Below, in pieces: positions 34,179 through 42,071 of a stretch of DNA of 57,823 bases. The number at the start of each line of letters is the position of its first letter. Within the stretch, counting starts at the first letter, position 1. Origin of the DNA: an uncultured Prevotella sp. (GTDB lineage: Bacteria; Bacteroidota; Bacteroidia; Bacteroidales; Bacteroidaceae). The position numbers were made by a program, and so were the translations under genes. The stretch is taken from positions 1 through 57,823 of the forward strand of contig CAMOEW010000005.1 of the NCBI GenBank assembly GCA_946612625.1, in the 5' to 3' direction. The notes under the pieces were generated by a model. The model did not search any database. It was not told where the DNA came from and was given only the letters and a program-made list of their open reading frames with translations.

Positions 34179-35698
34179 TTGTATGAATCAAAAATGCTGT
34201 CAACAAACTGACGGCTGAGCTTTGGAGTGACGAGACTTACGAGTGGTACTACGACGAAGCCGCCAAGCATGGCAATAGCTCCACAGTTGATTGGCGACAC
34301 TGGATTGCCAAGAAGCATGTTGACAACTGTGATTCCCACGCCCCATATAAAACATACCCAAACGCTGGCTGTGGTTGTTCCCCTCCAGTAGAGTCCGAGC
34401 ATGAACGGTGCGAGGAATGCCCCGGCAAGAGCTCCCCACGATATTCCCATCAGCTGGGCGATGAACGTAGGCGGATTGAGAGCAATCATCAGCGAGATGA
34501 CGATGAAAAACACTATCAATACTCGCATGATAACCACCTTGCGGCGTTCTATCTTCTCTGCCACAGAATCGTCAATTTCGCCACCTTCAACCTCTCCGGC
34601 CTGTGTGGTCTTGTCGGGATAGATGAGGTCGAGCGTCATCGTAGATGATGATGTGAGAACGAGCGAAGCCAGAGTTGACATCGAAGCTGACAATACAAGC
34701 AGTACGACAAGTGCAATGAGCACGTCGGGAAGTGTCTGAAGCATTGATGGAACGATGGAGTCGAAGTCAAGACGTCCGTTGGGAAGGGTGGGTGGAGTAC
34801 CGAATAGACGTCCGAATCCTCCGAGGAAATAGCATCCACCGGCGACGATGAAAGCAAAGACGGTAGAGATGACCGTTCCGCGATGGATAGCTGCCTCGTC
34901 GGTAATGGAGTAGAACTTGCCAACCATCTGGGGCAGTCCCCATGTGCCTAAAGACGTAAGTATTACCACTCCGAGAAGATTCCATGGGTCGGGACCCCAG
35001 ATGTCGGCCAGCAGACCGTTCTGTGTGGGATTGGTGTCGGAAGGGATTGCTGCCATTTGGTTCACAGCCTCGACAAGGCCTCCCTTTTGGGCAAGAACGG
35101 CAGCAATGATAGTTACTATGCCGAAGAGCATGATGATGCCCTGGATGAAATCGTTGAGAGCAGTAGCACGGTAGCCTCCGAGGATTACATAGACGGCTGT
35201 GAGCACGGCCATGATAATGACACAGTATTCATAGGGAATGCCGAATCCCATCTCGAAGAGCGCGGAAATACCCTTATATACTCCTGCCGTATATGGAATG
35301 AGAAACACGAATGCGATGATGCTTGCTATCGTGCGCAGTCCGCGCGACTGATAGCGGGTGCCGAAGAAGTCGGGCATCGTGCGAGAGTTGATGGCTTGAG
35401 TCATCAACTTTGTGCGGCGTCCGAGCACTATCCATGCAAGCAGTGAGCCGATGACGGCATTGCCTACGCCAATCCACGCTGAGGAAAGGCCATATTTCCA
35501 TCCGAACTGTCCGGCATAGCCCACGAACACTACTGCTGAGAAATAACTGGTTCCGAAAGCGAAAGCCGTGAGCCAGCCGCCTACGGCACGACCGCCAAGC
35601 ACGAAACCGTCAACACTGGATGCCTGCTTGCGAGAATAAACGCCCACCGCTACCATTATTGCGAGGAAGACAACTGTCAGAAGAATTTTTATAAACAT
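34172..35698 (-). CDS. Sodium:solute symporter (SSS family)
   Basis: A 508-residue inner-membrane transporter with about 13 membrane helices. The early GGRAVGGWLTAFAFGTSYFSAVVFVGYAG and VILGGYRATALNDFIQGIIM segments are SSS signatures; the core helix with SASMSTLASLVLTSSSTMTLDL is typical of the sodium-site region. It resembles the PanF/PutP branch, but the substrate cannot be read from sequence. It lies 27 bases after a porin gene, which suggests that the two carry the same solute across both membranes. The final codons fall in the palindrome repeat. Confidence 0.88.
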   Translation of the reverse strand: MFIKILLTVVFLAIMVAVGVYSRKQASSVDGFVLGGRAVGGWLTAFAFGTSYFSAVVFVGYAGQFGWKYGLSSAWIGVGNAVIGSLLAWIVLGRRTKLMTQAINSRTMPDFFGTRYQSRGLRTIASIIAFVFLIPYTAGVYKGISALFEMGFGIPYEYCVIIMAVLTAVYVILGGYRATALNDFIQGIIMLFGIVTIIAAVLAQKGGLVEAVNQMAAIPSDTNPTQNGLLADIWGPDPWNLLGVVILTSLGTWGLPQMVGKFYSITDEAAIHRGTVISTVFAFIVAGGCYFLGGFGRLFGTPPTLPNGRLDFDSIVPSMLQTLPDVLIALVVLLVLSASMSTLASLVLTSSSTMTLDLIYPDKTTQAGEVEGGEIDDSVAEKIERRKVVIMRVLIVFFIVISLMIALNPPTFIAQLMGISWGALAGAFLAPFMLGLYWRGTTTASVWVCFIWGVGITVVNMLLGNPVSPINCGAIAMLGGFVVVPLVSLVTPKLSRQFVDSIFDSYKK

Positions 35699-35725
35699 AG
35701 TTAAGTAATGAGTTTTGTCTCTGTA

Positions 35726-36844
35726 TTAAAATGCTACTTGCAGCTGAGCCTGAAGGAGACCGTAGTGATCGCCGGTAAGGCTTGTCGGCATGTTTACTGG
35801 GTTTGCCATCGTGTATTGTACTTGTGCACGGCAGGTCTTGTAAAACCAATACTGAATTCCAGCAGTGAAATTCATCTGCTGCATTTTCAGCTCTGTGTTG
35901 TAGTTGAAGTAATCCACAGAGCCGACAAGGTCGAAACCTTGCCATACCGGCACTGAAGCAGTGCAGTAGCCGCCAATGCTGTTTACGTTGGCGTCGCGGC
36001 CTCCTACTACTTCGGCGCGGATACTGGTAGAGCGGTTTTTCCAGTAGTCAACACCCTTTACATGGCTCTTCCATTCCACACCTGCCGACCAGCGGTTGCG
36101 CTTGTAGTCATCGCCCAACTCAACATCGGGAACGAAGGGAGATACGTTGATGGCATGGCCGCGACCAATCTGACCGCTCAAACCGAAGCGCAGATTATCT
36201 TGGGGACGGTATTCAATATGCAGGAGAAAGTCTTTCTCGGGGTTTTTGTCCTTTACGTTAACGCCCTGTCCGTTCATAACTGCAAATTCATAGTAGAGCT
36301 TGCTGTTGAACAATTCTCCATGAATCATCAGTCCGAGATCGCGACCGTAGTTTACTCCGTAGAGCGGATCGGGACCACAGCCCGCGAGATAGGCAACTCC
36401 TTGTGAGCAGACATTTATGAGTTCAACCTTGGTAGGCGAGAGAGGATTCTCCATGGAATAGCTGTTCTTGAACTGGCCTAAGCGCACAGCCAGCTGCTTG
36501 CCCTTGCTGAAACGGTATTCCGTCCAGTATTCATGGACAACAGAGCAGAAATCGTACATGAAGAGAAACGACCAACGGTCGGTGATTCGTGCATCTACCC
36601 AGAACATCACTCGCTTCAAATCCCATGTGTTGGTGTGCTTCTGGTCACGGTGCTCGTATGTGTAGCCCGCCTGACCGTAGCCATGGATTTTTATTCGCTT
36701 AAGAAGGTTTTCCGCCCAGTTGGGCACTTCAATTGTCAATACCTTCTTTGATGTGTTTACATGTGTTGTGTCAGCGGTTTGTGCAATTGTCTGCATTGCA
36801 AACATTGACATGAACACAAATGCTATGAATTTAATCCGCTTCAT
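35726..36844 (-). CDS. Outer-membrane porin (phosphate-selective porin O/P-like)
   Basis: A 372-residue protein with signal peptide (MQTIAQ end) and alternating beta-strands through to a terminal phenylalanine (LQAQLQVAF), the usual end of a beta-barrel porin. Segments such as WDLKRVMFWVDARITDRWSFLFMYDF, YRFSKGKQLAVRLGQFKNSYSMENPLSPTKVELIN and DYFNYNTELKMQQMNFTAGIQYWF match OprO/OprP-type porins of Bacteroidetes. Selectivity is unknown. It lies 41 bases after fabG and 27 before the symporter gene, with no promoter motif in either gap. Confidence 0.8.
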   Translation of the reverse strand: MKRIKFIAFVFMSMFAMQTIAQTADTTHVNTSKKVLTIEVPNWAENLLKRIKIHGYGQAGYTYEHRDQKHTNTWDLKRVMFWVDARITDRWSFLFMYDFCSVVHEYWTEYRFSKGKQLAVRLGQFKNSYSMENPLSPTKVELINVCSQGVAYLAGCGPDPLYGVNYGRDLGLMIHGELFNSKLYYEFAVMNGQGVNVKDKNPEKDFLLHIEYRPQDNLRFGLSGQIGRGHAINVSPFVPDVELGDDYKRNRWSAGVEWKSHVKGVDYWKNRSTSIRAEVVGGRDANVNSIGGYCTASVPVWQGFDLVGSVDYFNYNTELKMQQMNFTAGIQYWFYKTCRAQVQYTMANPVNMPTSLTGDHYGLLQAQLQVAF

Positions 36845-36885
36845 GGCAGAGAATATTTTTAATCAAGTCTGTAGTTTTGTGTTTG

Positions 36886-37605
36886 TTATGTGTATAGACC
36901 GCCGTTGATTGAAATCACATTGCCTGTGATATAGCTTGCCTTTGGCGATGCGAGGAACACCACAAGGTCGGCAACTTCCTCGGGATCGCCGAAACGGTTG
37001 GCAGGAATCATCTTCTTCAGCGCAGCTTCGTCAAGGCCCTCGGTCATGTCGGTCTTAATGAAACCGGGCGCAATGGCATTTACGGTAATTTTCTTGCGGG
37101 CAATCTCTAATGCCAGTGCCTTTGTGGCGGCTATGATGCCTCCCTTGGCTGCCGAATAGTTGGTCTGACCGGGCATCCCCTTCAGACCGCTGAGGCTGGC
37201 CATGTTGATGATGCGGCCGTATTTGTGAAGCTGCATCTGGGGAATGAGTATCGTTGTGACGTTGTAGAAACCTGAGAGCGTGATGTCGAGAACGCGGTGC
37301 CAGTCTTCCTCGGGCATCAGAGCCATGACGTTGTCGCGGCGGATACCGGCGTTGTTGACCAATACCTCGATGTAGTCATCGGGATGCGACTCCTGCCACT
37401 GGGTCAAGGCTTTGCGCGTGGCTTCGGCATCGCTCACGTCGAACGGAAGCAATTCGCCATTGCCTTTGCACAGTTCGAGGGTCTTCTCTGCCTCGGCAGT
37501 ATTGCTGGCATAGTTGATAATCACGTTGTAGCCCGCTTCGGCGAGCTTCTGGCAGGTGGCACGTCCTATGCCGCGGCTGCCTCCGGTTACTAATGCGTAC
37601 TTCAT
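36886..37605 (-). CDS. fabG: 3-oxoacyl-ACP reductase (FabG-type SDR)
   Basis: A 239-residue short-chain dehydrogenase. It has the cofactor motif TGGSRGIG near 8, NNAG near 88, and the catalytic Ser/Tyr/Lys in NMASLSGLKGMPGQTNYSAAKGG (about 134-152). ITGNVISINGG is the usual end. It reduces 3-oxoacyl chains on ACP with NADPH. It lies 18 bases after an acyl carrier protein gene. Bacteroidetes carry a housekeeping fabG elsewhere; this pair is separate from other fatty-acid genes, so it may serve a dedicated acyl pathway, for example aryl polyene or lipid modification. That role is speculation. Confidence 0.9.
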   Translation of the reverse strand: MKYALVTGGSRGIGRATCQKLAEAGYNVIINYASNTAEAEKTLELCKGNGELLPFDVSDAEATRKALTQWQESHPDDYIEVLVNNAGIRRDNVMALMPEEDWHRVLDITLSGFYNVTTILIPQMQLHKYGRIINMASLSGLKGMPGQTNYSAAKGGIIAATKALALEIARKKITVNAIAPGFIKTDMTEGLDEAALKKMIPANRFGDPEEVADLVVFLASPKASYITGNVISINGGLYT

Positions 37606-37623
37606 GTTGTATCGTTGTTTGTT

Positions 37624-37866
37624 TTATGCTTGATGTTGTTCTATATAGTCGTAAAGGTCGTTGAATGTGACAATCTGCTTTAAATCGGCCAAGGGAATAG
37701 TTATCCCGTATGTTGTCTGCACGATGGCCACAAGGTCAACAAGGTTGATGCTGTCAAGCATCATTACTTTTGTAAGGTTGTCGGTGCCGGTGAAGTTTCT
37801 GTTTACTATCTCGAATTCTTCAATCAGAAGTTGGTTGATTTCCCTAATTATCTCTTCTCTTGTCAT
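37624..37866 (-). CDS. Acyl carrier protein
   Basis: An 80-residue acidic four-helix protein. The phosphopantetheine site is the Ser in LDSINLVDLV (DSI in place of the common DSL). It differs from housekeeping AcpP in its less acidic helix 2, and sits with a FabG-type reductase rather than fabF, which suggests a specialised carrier. It is the first gene of the ACP-FabG-porin-symporter group. Confidence 0.9.
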   Translation of the reverse strand: MTREEIIREINQLLIEEFEIVNRNFTGTDNLTKVMMLDSINLVDLVAIVQTTYGITIPLADLKQIVTFNDLYDYIEQHQA

Positions 37867-37898
37867 AAAATAACTTCTTCAGTTTCTAAAAATCGGTG

Positions 37899-37906
37899 CA
37901 AAATTA
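37899..37906 (-). promoter_or_regulatory. Putative -7 element for the ACP gene group
   Basis: TAATTTTG on the minus strand, 32 bases before the ATG at 37866. The -33 half is not clear. It lies about 80 bases from the divergent ABC-operon promoter. Confidence 0.45.
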
Positions 37907-37987
37907 ACATAAAAAAACGAGAAAGCGGTAAAAATGACAGAAAAATCTTAAAAAAACTCAAAAAAGAAGATAAACACATGAAAAAAA

Positions 37988-38018
37988 TTTGTTGGAGTGA
38001 AATATATGACTACTTTTG
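37988..38018 (+). promoter_or_regulatory. Promoter of the ABC/GntR operon
   Basis: TTTG (37988-37991), 19 bases, then TACTTTTG (38011-38018), a full consensus match. The start site would be near 38025, inside the operator-like palindrome. Confidence 0.75.
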
Positions 38019-38019
38019 C

Positions 38020-38043
38020 AGTGTACTATTAAAGTGGTACACC
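38020..38043 (+). promoter_or_regulatory. GntR/YtrA-type operator at the start site
   Basis: AGTGTA (38020-38025) and TACACC (38038-38043) form an inverted pair 12 bases apart, around the longer arms GTGTAC (38021-38026) and GTACAC (38037-38042). YtrA-subfamily GntR repressors are known to bind AGTGTA-N13-TACACT. A gene for such a regulator lies in this operon (39773-40135), so autoregulated repression is likely. Confidence 0.65.
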
Positions 38044-38100
38044 GAATCATGGATAAAAATCAGTGAATAACTACACATAAACAAATAATCACGAACCATT

Positions 38101-38919
38101 ATGATTGAAGTAAAAAACATCAGTTTCAAGTATGCAGGCCAGAAGCATTTTGTATTCGACGATTTCAGTCTTACGCTAAATTCAAACAGTATCTATGGAC
38201 TGTTGGGAAAGAATGGTACTGGAAAATCCACTCTGCTCTATCTCATCAGCGGCTTGTTGCGCCCTCATCGGGGCAAAGTGAGCGTTGACGGAAATGTATC
38301 CGTCAAGCGCAAAGCCGAGATGCTCGAAGAGATATTTTTCGTGTCTGAAGAGTTCGAACTGCCAAAATGTTCACTGAGGGAATATGTAAACCGAAACAGT
38401 GGGTTCTATCCGCGCTTCTCCGATGCAATTCTCCGCAACTGCCTTAAGGAGTTTGAAGTGCCGGAGAATCCGATGCTCGACCAACTGTCAATGGGGCAGA
38501 AGAAAAAAGTTTTTATGAGCTTCGCCCTCGCTACAAACACTCGCTATTTGTTTATGGACGAGCCTACCAACGGTCTCGACATCCCTTCGAAGAGCCAGTT
38601 CCGTAAGGTCGTGGCCGAGAACATGACCGAAGACCGTACGCTCATCATCTCGACCCATCAAGTGCATGATGTAGAGCAGTTGCTCGACCATATCCTGATT
38701 CTATCTGAGTCGCGCCTGCTTCTGGATGCCCCGACAGCGGATATTCAGGAGAAATACTCTTTCGAGTATCGTTCGCCGTCGGAGATGGACGATACTGTTG
38801 TCTATTCCGAACCGGCTCTTCAAGGCAATGCTGTTATTGCTCGCCGCAAGCCGGAAAGCACAGAGACGCAGATTAATCTCGAACTGCTGTTCAATGCGGT
38901 TACAAAAGGAAACATATAA
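38101..38919 (+). CDS. ABC transporter ATP-binding protein
   Basis: A 272-residue ATPase with Walker A GLLGKNGTGKSTLLYL near 37, signature LDQLSMGQKKKVFMSFALA near 130 and Walker B RYLFMDEPTNGLD near 150, then the H-loop ISTHQVHD. It powers the permease encoded next. The C-terminal 60 residues are an extra region common in ATPases of YtrB/EcsA-like exporters. Together with the YtrA-type regulator, an export role in cell-envelope stress or peptide resistance is a reasonable inference, but the substrate is unknown. Confidence 0.92.
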   Translation: MIEVKNISFKYAGQKHFVFDDFSLTLNSNSIYGLLGKNGTGKSTLLYLISGLLRPHRGKVSVDGNVSVKRKAEMLEEIFFVSEEFELPKCSLREYVNRNSGFYPRFSDAILRNCLKEFEVPENPMLDQLSMGQKKKVFMSFALATNTRYLFMDEPTNGLDIPSKSQFRKVVAENMTEDRTLIISTHQVHDVEQLLDHILILSESRLLLDAPTADIQEKYSFEYRSPSEMDDTVVYSEPALQGNAVIARRKPESTETQINLELLFNAVTKGNI

Positions 38920-39014
38920 CCCTATAGCTTAAAATAAAGTTGTGATGAATAAGATGTTGACTTTTTATACTGACAAATTGAAAATTGAAGAATAGAATTA
39001 AAAAGATATAAGTA

Positions 39015-39788
39015 ATGAAAACAACATTTGACATTGGTCGTATGTGGCAGGTGATGAAAGCCGACCTGCTGATGAATAAAAAAGCTTTGCTTTCGTTGTT
39101 GATAGGCCTGACGTTCGGATATGCTATTTGGCTGTTCTTTCAGTTTGTAATGAGCGATATTCCGATTAATGGCGCCACTGCAGGTTCGTCTGTCGGCCTG
39201 GTGTTGTCGCTGACATTTATAGTCACTGGAACACATATTTTCAGCAATATGAAAACCAAGCAGCAGCGTACGGCATTTCTGATGCTGCCTGCCAACAATC
39301 TTGAGAAGTTCGCCTCGCGTGCGCTTACTACATTTTTCGGAATGATTGTCATTCCGTTGCTGGCCCTTATGGGTGCAGATGTTATTCGCTATGTGTTCCA
39401 TTTTGTACTGGGCATGGGCGGCAGCGGTTCAGTTTTCCTATCCATGATTTCGTTCCTTGCTGAGGTACAATGGATGAATGACTTTGTGTACATATTGATC
39501 CTGCTCATCATTTGGGCACAGTCGGTGTATGTCTTGGGTGCAACGTTCTTCAGCCGTCATCAGTGGTTGTTTACAACAGCGGTAATGTTCGTGTTGACAA
39601 TACTCTACTCTATAGTTATGGCAAAAATTGTAAGAGAGATTGACTGGGATGTATATACCGTAAACGGTAAGGCTTTAGAGATTTGGGCCATCATCATCCT
39701 CGTAGCACTCGTCTGCTTCAATTATTGGGCGAGTTATCGTATATTCTGCCGTATGCAAGTGATTAACAATAAATGGCTGAACGTATGA
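39015..39788 (+). CDS. ABC transporter membrane subunit
   Basis: A 257-residue protein with about six membrane helices (LLSLLIGLTFGYAIWLFFQF, SVGLVLSLTFIVTGTHIF, FGMIVIPLLALMGADVIRYVF, FVYILILLIIWAQSVYVLG, FTTAVMFVLTILYSIVMAKI, WAIIILVALVCFNYWASYRI). No binding protein is encoded nearby, as expected for an exporter. The 95-base gap after the ATPase gene holds no promoter motif. Its end overlaps the GntR gene by 16 bases. Confidence 0.8.
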   Translation: MKTTFDIGRMWQVMKADLLMNKKALLSLLIGLTFGYAIWLFFQFVMSDIPINGATAGSSVGLVLSLTFIVTGTHIFSNMKTKQQRTAFLMLPANNLEKFASRALTTFFGMIVIPLLALMGADVIRYVFHFVLGMGGSGSVFLSMISFLAEVQWMNDFVYILILLIIWAQSVYVLGATFFSRHQWLFTTAVMFVLTILYSIVMAKIVREIDWDVYTVNGKALEIWAIIILVALVCFNYWASYRIFCRMQVINNKWLNV

Positions 39789-40135
39789 TGTTTAATTCAG
39801 AAAAGGCGATTTATCAGCAGATGGCCGATCGCCTCTGCGATGAAATTCTCGCCGGCACCTACAAGGACGACGACCGAATACCAAGTGTTCGCGAATATGC
39901 CGTGATGCTTGAGGTGAACACGAACACGGCCGTCAAGGCATACGACGAACTGTCTCGCGCAAATATTATATATAATAAACGCGGTCTGGGATATTTTGTC
40001 ACAAAAGGAGCGCGCCTTCATATACTAAAAGAGCGAAAAAAATCGTTTATAAAAGAAAAACTTCCCGAACTGTTCCGACAGATGAAACTGTTGGGCATAA
40101 CCATCGAGGAAGTGAATGATATATGGAGACGATAA
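39773..40135 (+). CDS. GntR-family regulator, YtrA subfamily
   Basis: A 120-residue protein: a GntR winged helix (about 8-75: AIYQQMADRLCDEILAGTYKDDDRIPSVREYAVMLEVN, NTAVKAYDELSRANIIYNKRGLGYFV) followed by only a short helical tail of about 40 residues, the mark of YtrA-type regulators. It should repress the operon through the palindrome at 38020-38043. Its gene overlaps the permease gene and the agcS gene on either side, so translation is coupled. YtrA-type genes are more often first in such operons; here it is third. Confidence 0.9.
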   Translation: MAERMMFNSEKAIYQQMADRLCDEILAGTYKDDDRIPSVREYAVMLEVNTNTAVKAYDELSRANIIYNKRGLGYFVTKGARLHILKERKKSFIKEKLPELFRQMKLLGITIEEVNDIWRR

Positions 40136-41478
40136 ATGAATTATTTATAGAGCTTTCCCATTTCCTATGGGGATGGCCGATGATTGTGTTGCTGTTGGGA
40201 ACGCACATTTTCCTGACGTTCAGGCTGCGCATTCCGCAGCGCAAACTCATTACGGGAATCCGTCTGTCGGTGAAGAAAGACCCAGGGGCAAATGGTGATA
40301 TCAGCCAGTTTGGGGCATTGGCAACGGCTCTTGCCGCAACCATTGGCACGGGAAACATCGTGGGTGTGGCTACTGCCGTGGCATTAGGAGGCCCCGGAGC
40401 CGTGCTGTGGTGCTGGCTGACGGGAGTCTTTGGAATGGCAACCAAGTATGCCGAGGGGCTGCTTGCTGTGAAATATCGCGTCAAGGGAAAAGACGGCCGC
40501 TGGTATGGCGGTCCGATGTATGCTCTTGAGCATGGTCTCGGAGTGAAATGGCTCGCAGTGCTCTTTGCCGTATTTACCGTACTTGCATCCTTCGGTATCG
40601 GCTGTACGGTGCAGGCAAACAGCATTGCGCTGCTTGCTAATGAGACTTTCGGTATCGAGACTTGGCTTGTTGGCTTGGCAGTCAGCCTGCTTGCCGGAGG
40701 CGTAATCCTTGGAGGAGTGAAGATTATCGCAAGGGTATGTACATTATTCGTGCCGTTCATGGCACTCTTCTATGTCATAGGGTGTGTTGTTATACTCATC
40801 TTCAACGCACCCTTTGTCGTTCCGGCATTGAATCTCATTGTTGATTCGGCTTTCAATCCCGATGCTGCCGGAGGAGGCTTTGTCGGGGGGTCTGTGATGA
40901 TGGCCGCACGCTACGGTATTGCACGCGGACTGTTCAGCAACGAAAGCGGTATGGGCAGCGCACCTATCGTGGCAGCCGCTGCCCAGACACGCAATCCTGT
41001 GCGTCAGGCTCTCGTGAGCAGTACCGGCACATTCTGGGATACGGTGGTTATCTGTGCACTCACAGGAGTGGTGCTCGTGAGTAGTATCATTGCCTATCCC
41101 GACATTTCCTATGCTGACGGAGCTGCGCTCACCAAAGTGGCATTCAGCAAGATTCCATACGTGGGAGCGCCATTGCTCACCTTCGGTATCCTAACATTTG
41201 CCTTCAGCACTATTCTTGGATGGAGTTACTACGGCGAGAGTGCCGTAAACTACTTGAAAGAGCGCAATTCCAACCGTTTCTATCGCATATTGTATATTGT
41301 GGCTCTGTACTTAGGCAGTATCGTAAGCCTTGACACCATCTGGCACGTTGCCGACTGTATGAATGCGCTCATGACTATCCCCAATCTTATCTCACTGTTG
41401 CTCCTTAGCGGAGTCATTGCCCGGGAGACAAATGCTTATCTATGGGCTGGACGCTTAGATGAGGACATGAAAGAATAG
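40123..41478 (+). CDS. Alanine/glycine:cation symporter (AgcS family)
   Basis: A 451-residue inner-membrane transporter with about 11 helices. The signature TIGTGNIVGVATAVALGGPGAVLWCWLTGVFGM near 66-98 is diagnostic for AgcS; FSNESGMGSAPIVAAAAQTRNPVRQ near 270 is the second conserved block. It imports alanine or glycine with sodium. It overlaps the GntR gene by 13 bases, yet amino acid symport has no obvious link to the ABC exporter. It is convergent with rubrerythrin, 12 bases away. Confidence 0.92.
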   Translation: METINELFIELSHFLWGWPMIVLLLGTHIFLTFRLRIPQRKLITGIRLSVKKDPGANGDISQFGALATALAATIGTGNIVGVATAVALGGPGAVLWCWLTGVFGMATKYAEGLLAVKYRVKGKDGRWYGGPMYALEHGLGVKWLAVLFAVFTVLASFGIGCTVQANSIALLANETFGIETWLVGLAVSLLAGGVILGGVKIIARVCTLFVPFMALFYVIGCVVILIFNAPFVVPALNLIVDSAFNPDAAGGGFVGGSVMMAARYGIARGLFSNESGMGSAPIVAAAAQTRNPVRQALVSSTGTFWDTVVICALTGVVLVSSIIAYPDISYADGAALTKVAFSKIPYVGAPLLTFGILTFAFSTILGWSYYGESAVNYLKERNSNRFYRILYIVALYLGSIVSLDTIWHVADCMNALMTIPNLISLLLLSGVIARETNAYLWAGRLDEDMKE

Positions 41479-41490
41479 GGTTCCAGTGCT

Positions 41491-42042
41491 TTAGAAATTT
41501 TCGGCGTGAACCTCGAAGTAAGCCTGAGGATGTGCGCATACAGGGCATATCTCGGGTGCCTGTTCGCCAATAACGATATGTCCGCAGTTGCGACATTCCC
41601 ATACCTTGACGGTTGATTTCTTGAACACCTCCTGTGTCTCAACGTTCTTCAGCAGTGCACGGTAGCGCTCCTCGTGGTGCTTTTCAATAGCTGCCACGCC
41701 ACGGAACTTCTCTGCCAGTTCGGGGAAACCTTCTTCTTCTGCAGTCTTGGCGAACCCCTCGTACATGTCAGTCCATTCGTAGTTCTCACCAGTAGCGGCA
41801 GCTGCAAGATTCGAGGCTGTATCGCCTATGCCCTCCAGCTCCTTGAACCACATCTTTGCGTGTTCTTTCTCGTTGTCGGCGGTTTTCAGAAACAGGGCGG
41901 CAATCTGCTCAAAGCCTTCTTTCTTAGCCTTGGATGCGAAATAGGTGTACTTGTTGCGAGCCTGCGACTCACCTGCGAATGCAGCTTCCAGATTCTTCTC
42001 GGTCTGTGTGCCGGAATACTTGTTTTTCTTTTCCATAATCAT
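41491..42042 (-). CDS. rbr: Rubrerythrin
   Basis: A 183-residue non-haem iron protein that reduces hydrogen peroxide in anaerobes. The diiron four-helix bundle (about 15-145) has the Glu/His ligand motifs [26 protein letters not shown] and [11 protein letters not shown]; the C-terminal rubredoxin domain has the two Cys pairs WECRNCGH and CPVCAHP. Two in-frame ATGs two codons apart (42042, 42036) can serve as start. It lies 29 bases after uvrA on the same strand, so both may respond to oxidative damage. Confidence 0.95.
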   Translation of the reverse strand: MIMEKKNKYSGTQTEKNLEAAFAGESQARNKYTYFASKAKKEGFEQIAALFLKTADNEKEHAKMWFKELEGIGDTASNLAAAATGENYEWTDMYEGFAKTAEEEGFPELAEKFRGVAAIEKHHEERYRALLKNVETQEVFKKSTVKVWECRNCGHIVIGEQAPEICPVCAHPQAYFEVHAENF

Positions 42043-42071
42043 TAATATTTGTTCAGTTGATACTTGGTATA

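Noticed and set aside
38021..38042. The GTGTAC/GTACAC palindrome as an intrinsic terminator
   Set aside because: It has no T run and sits directly after a promoter; operator is the better reading.
37831..38070. A 79-codon plus-strand frame before the ABC ATPase gene
   Set aside because: It starts inside the ACP gene on the other strand and runs through the promoter and operator; poly-Lys composition, no ribosome-binding context.
38945..38995. A 16-codon frame (MNKMLTFYTDKLKIEE) between the ABC ATPase and permease genes
   Set aside because: Too short and AT-rich to support; no repeated codon type that would suggest a leader peptide.
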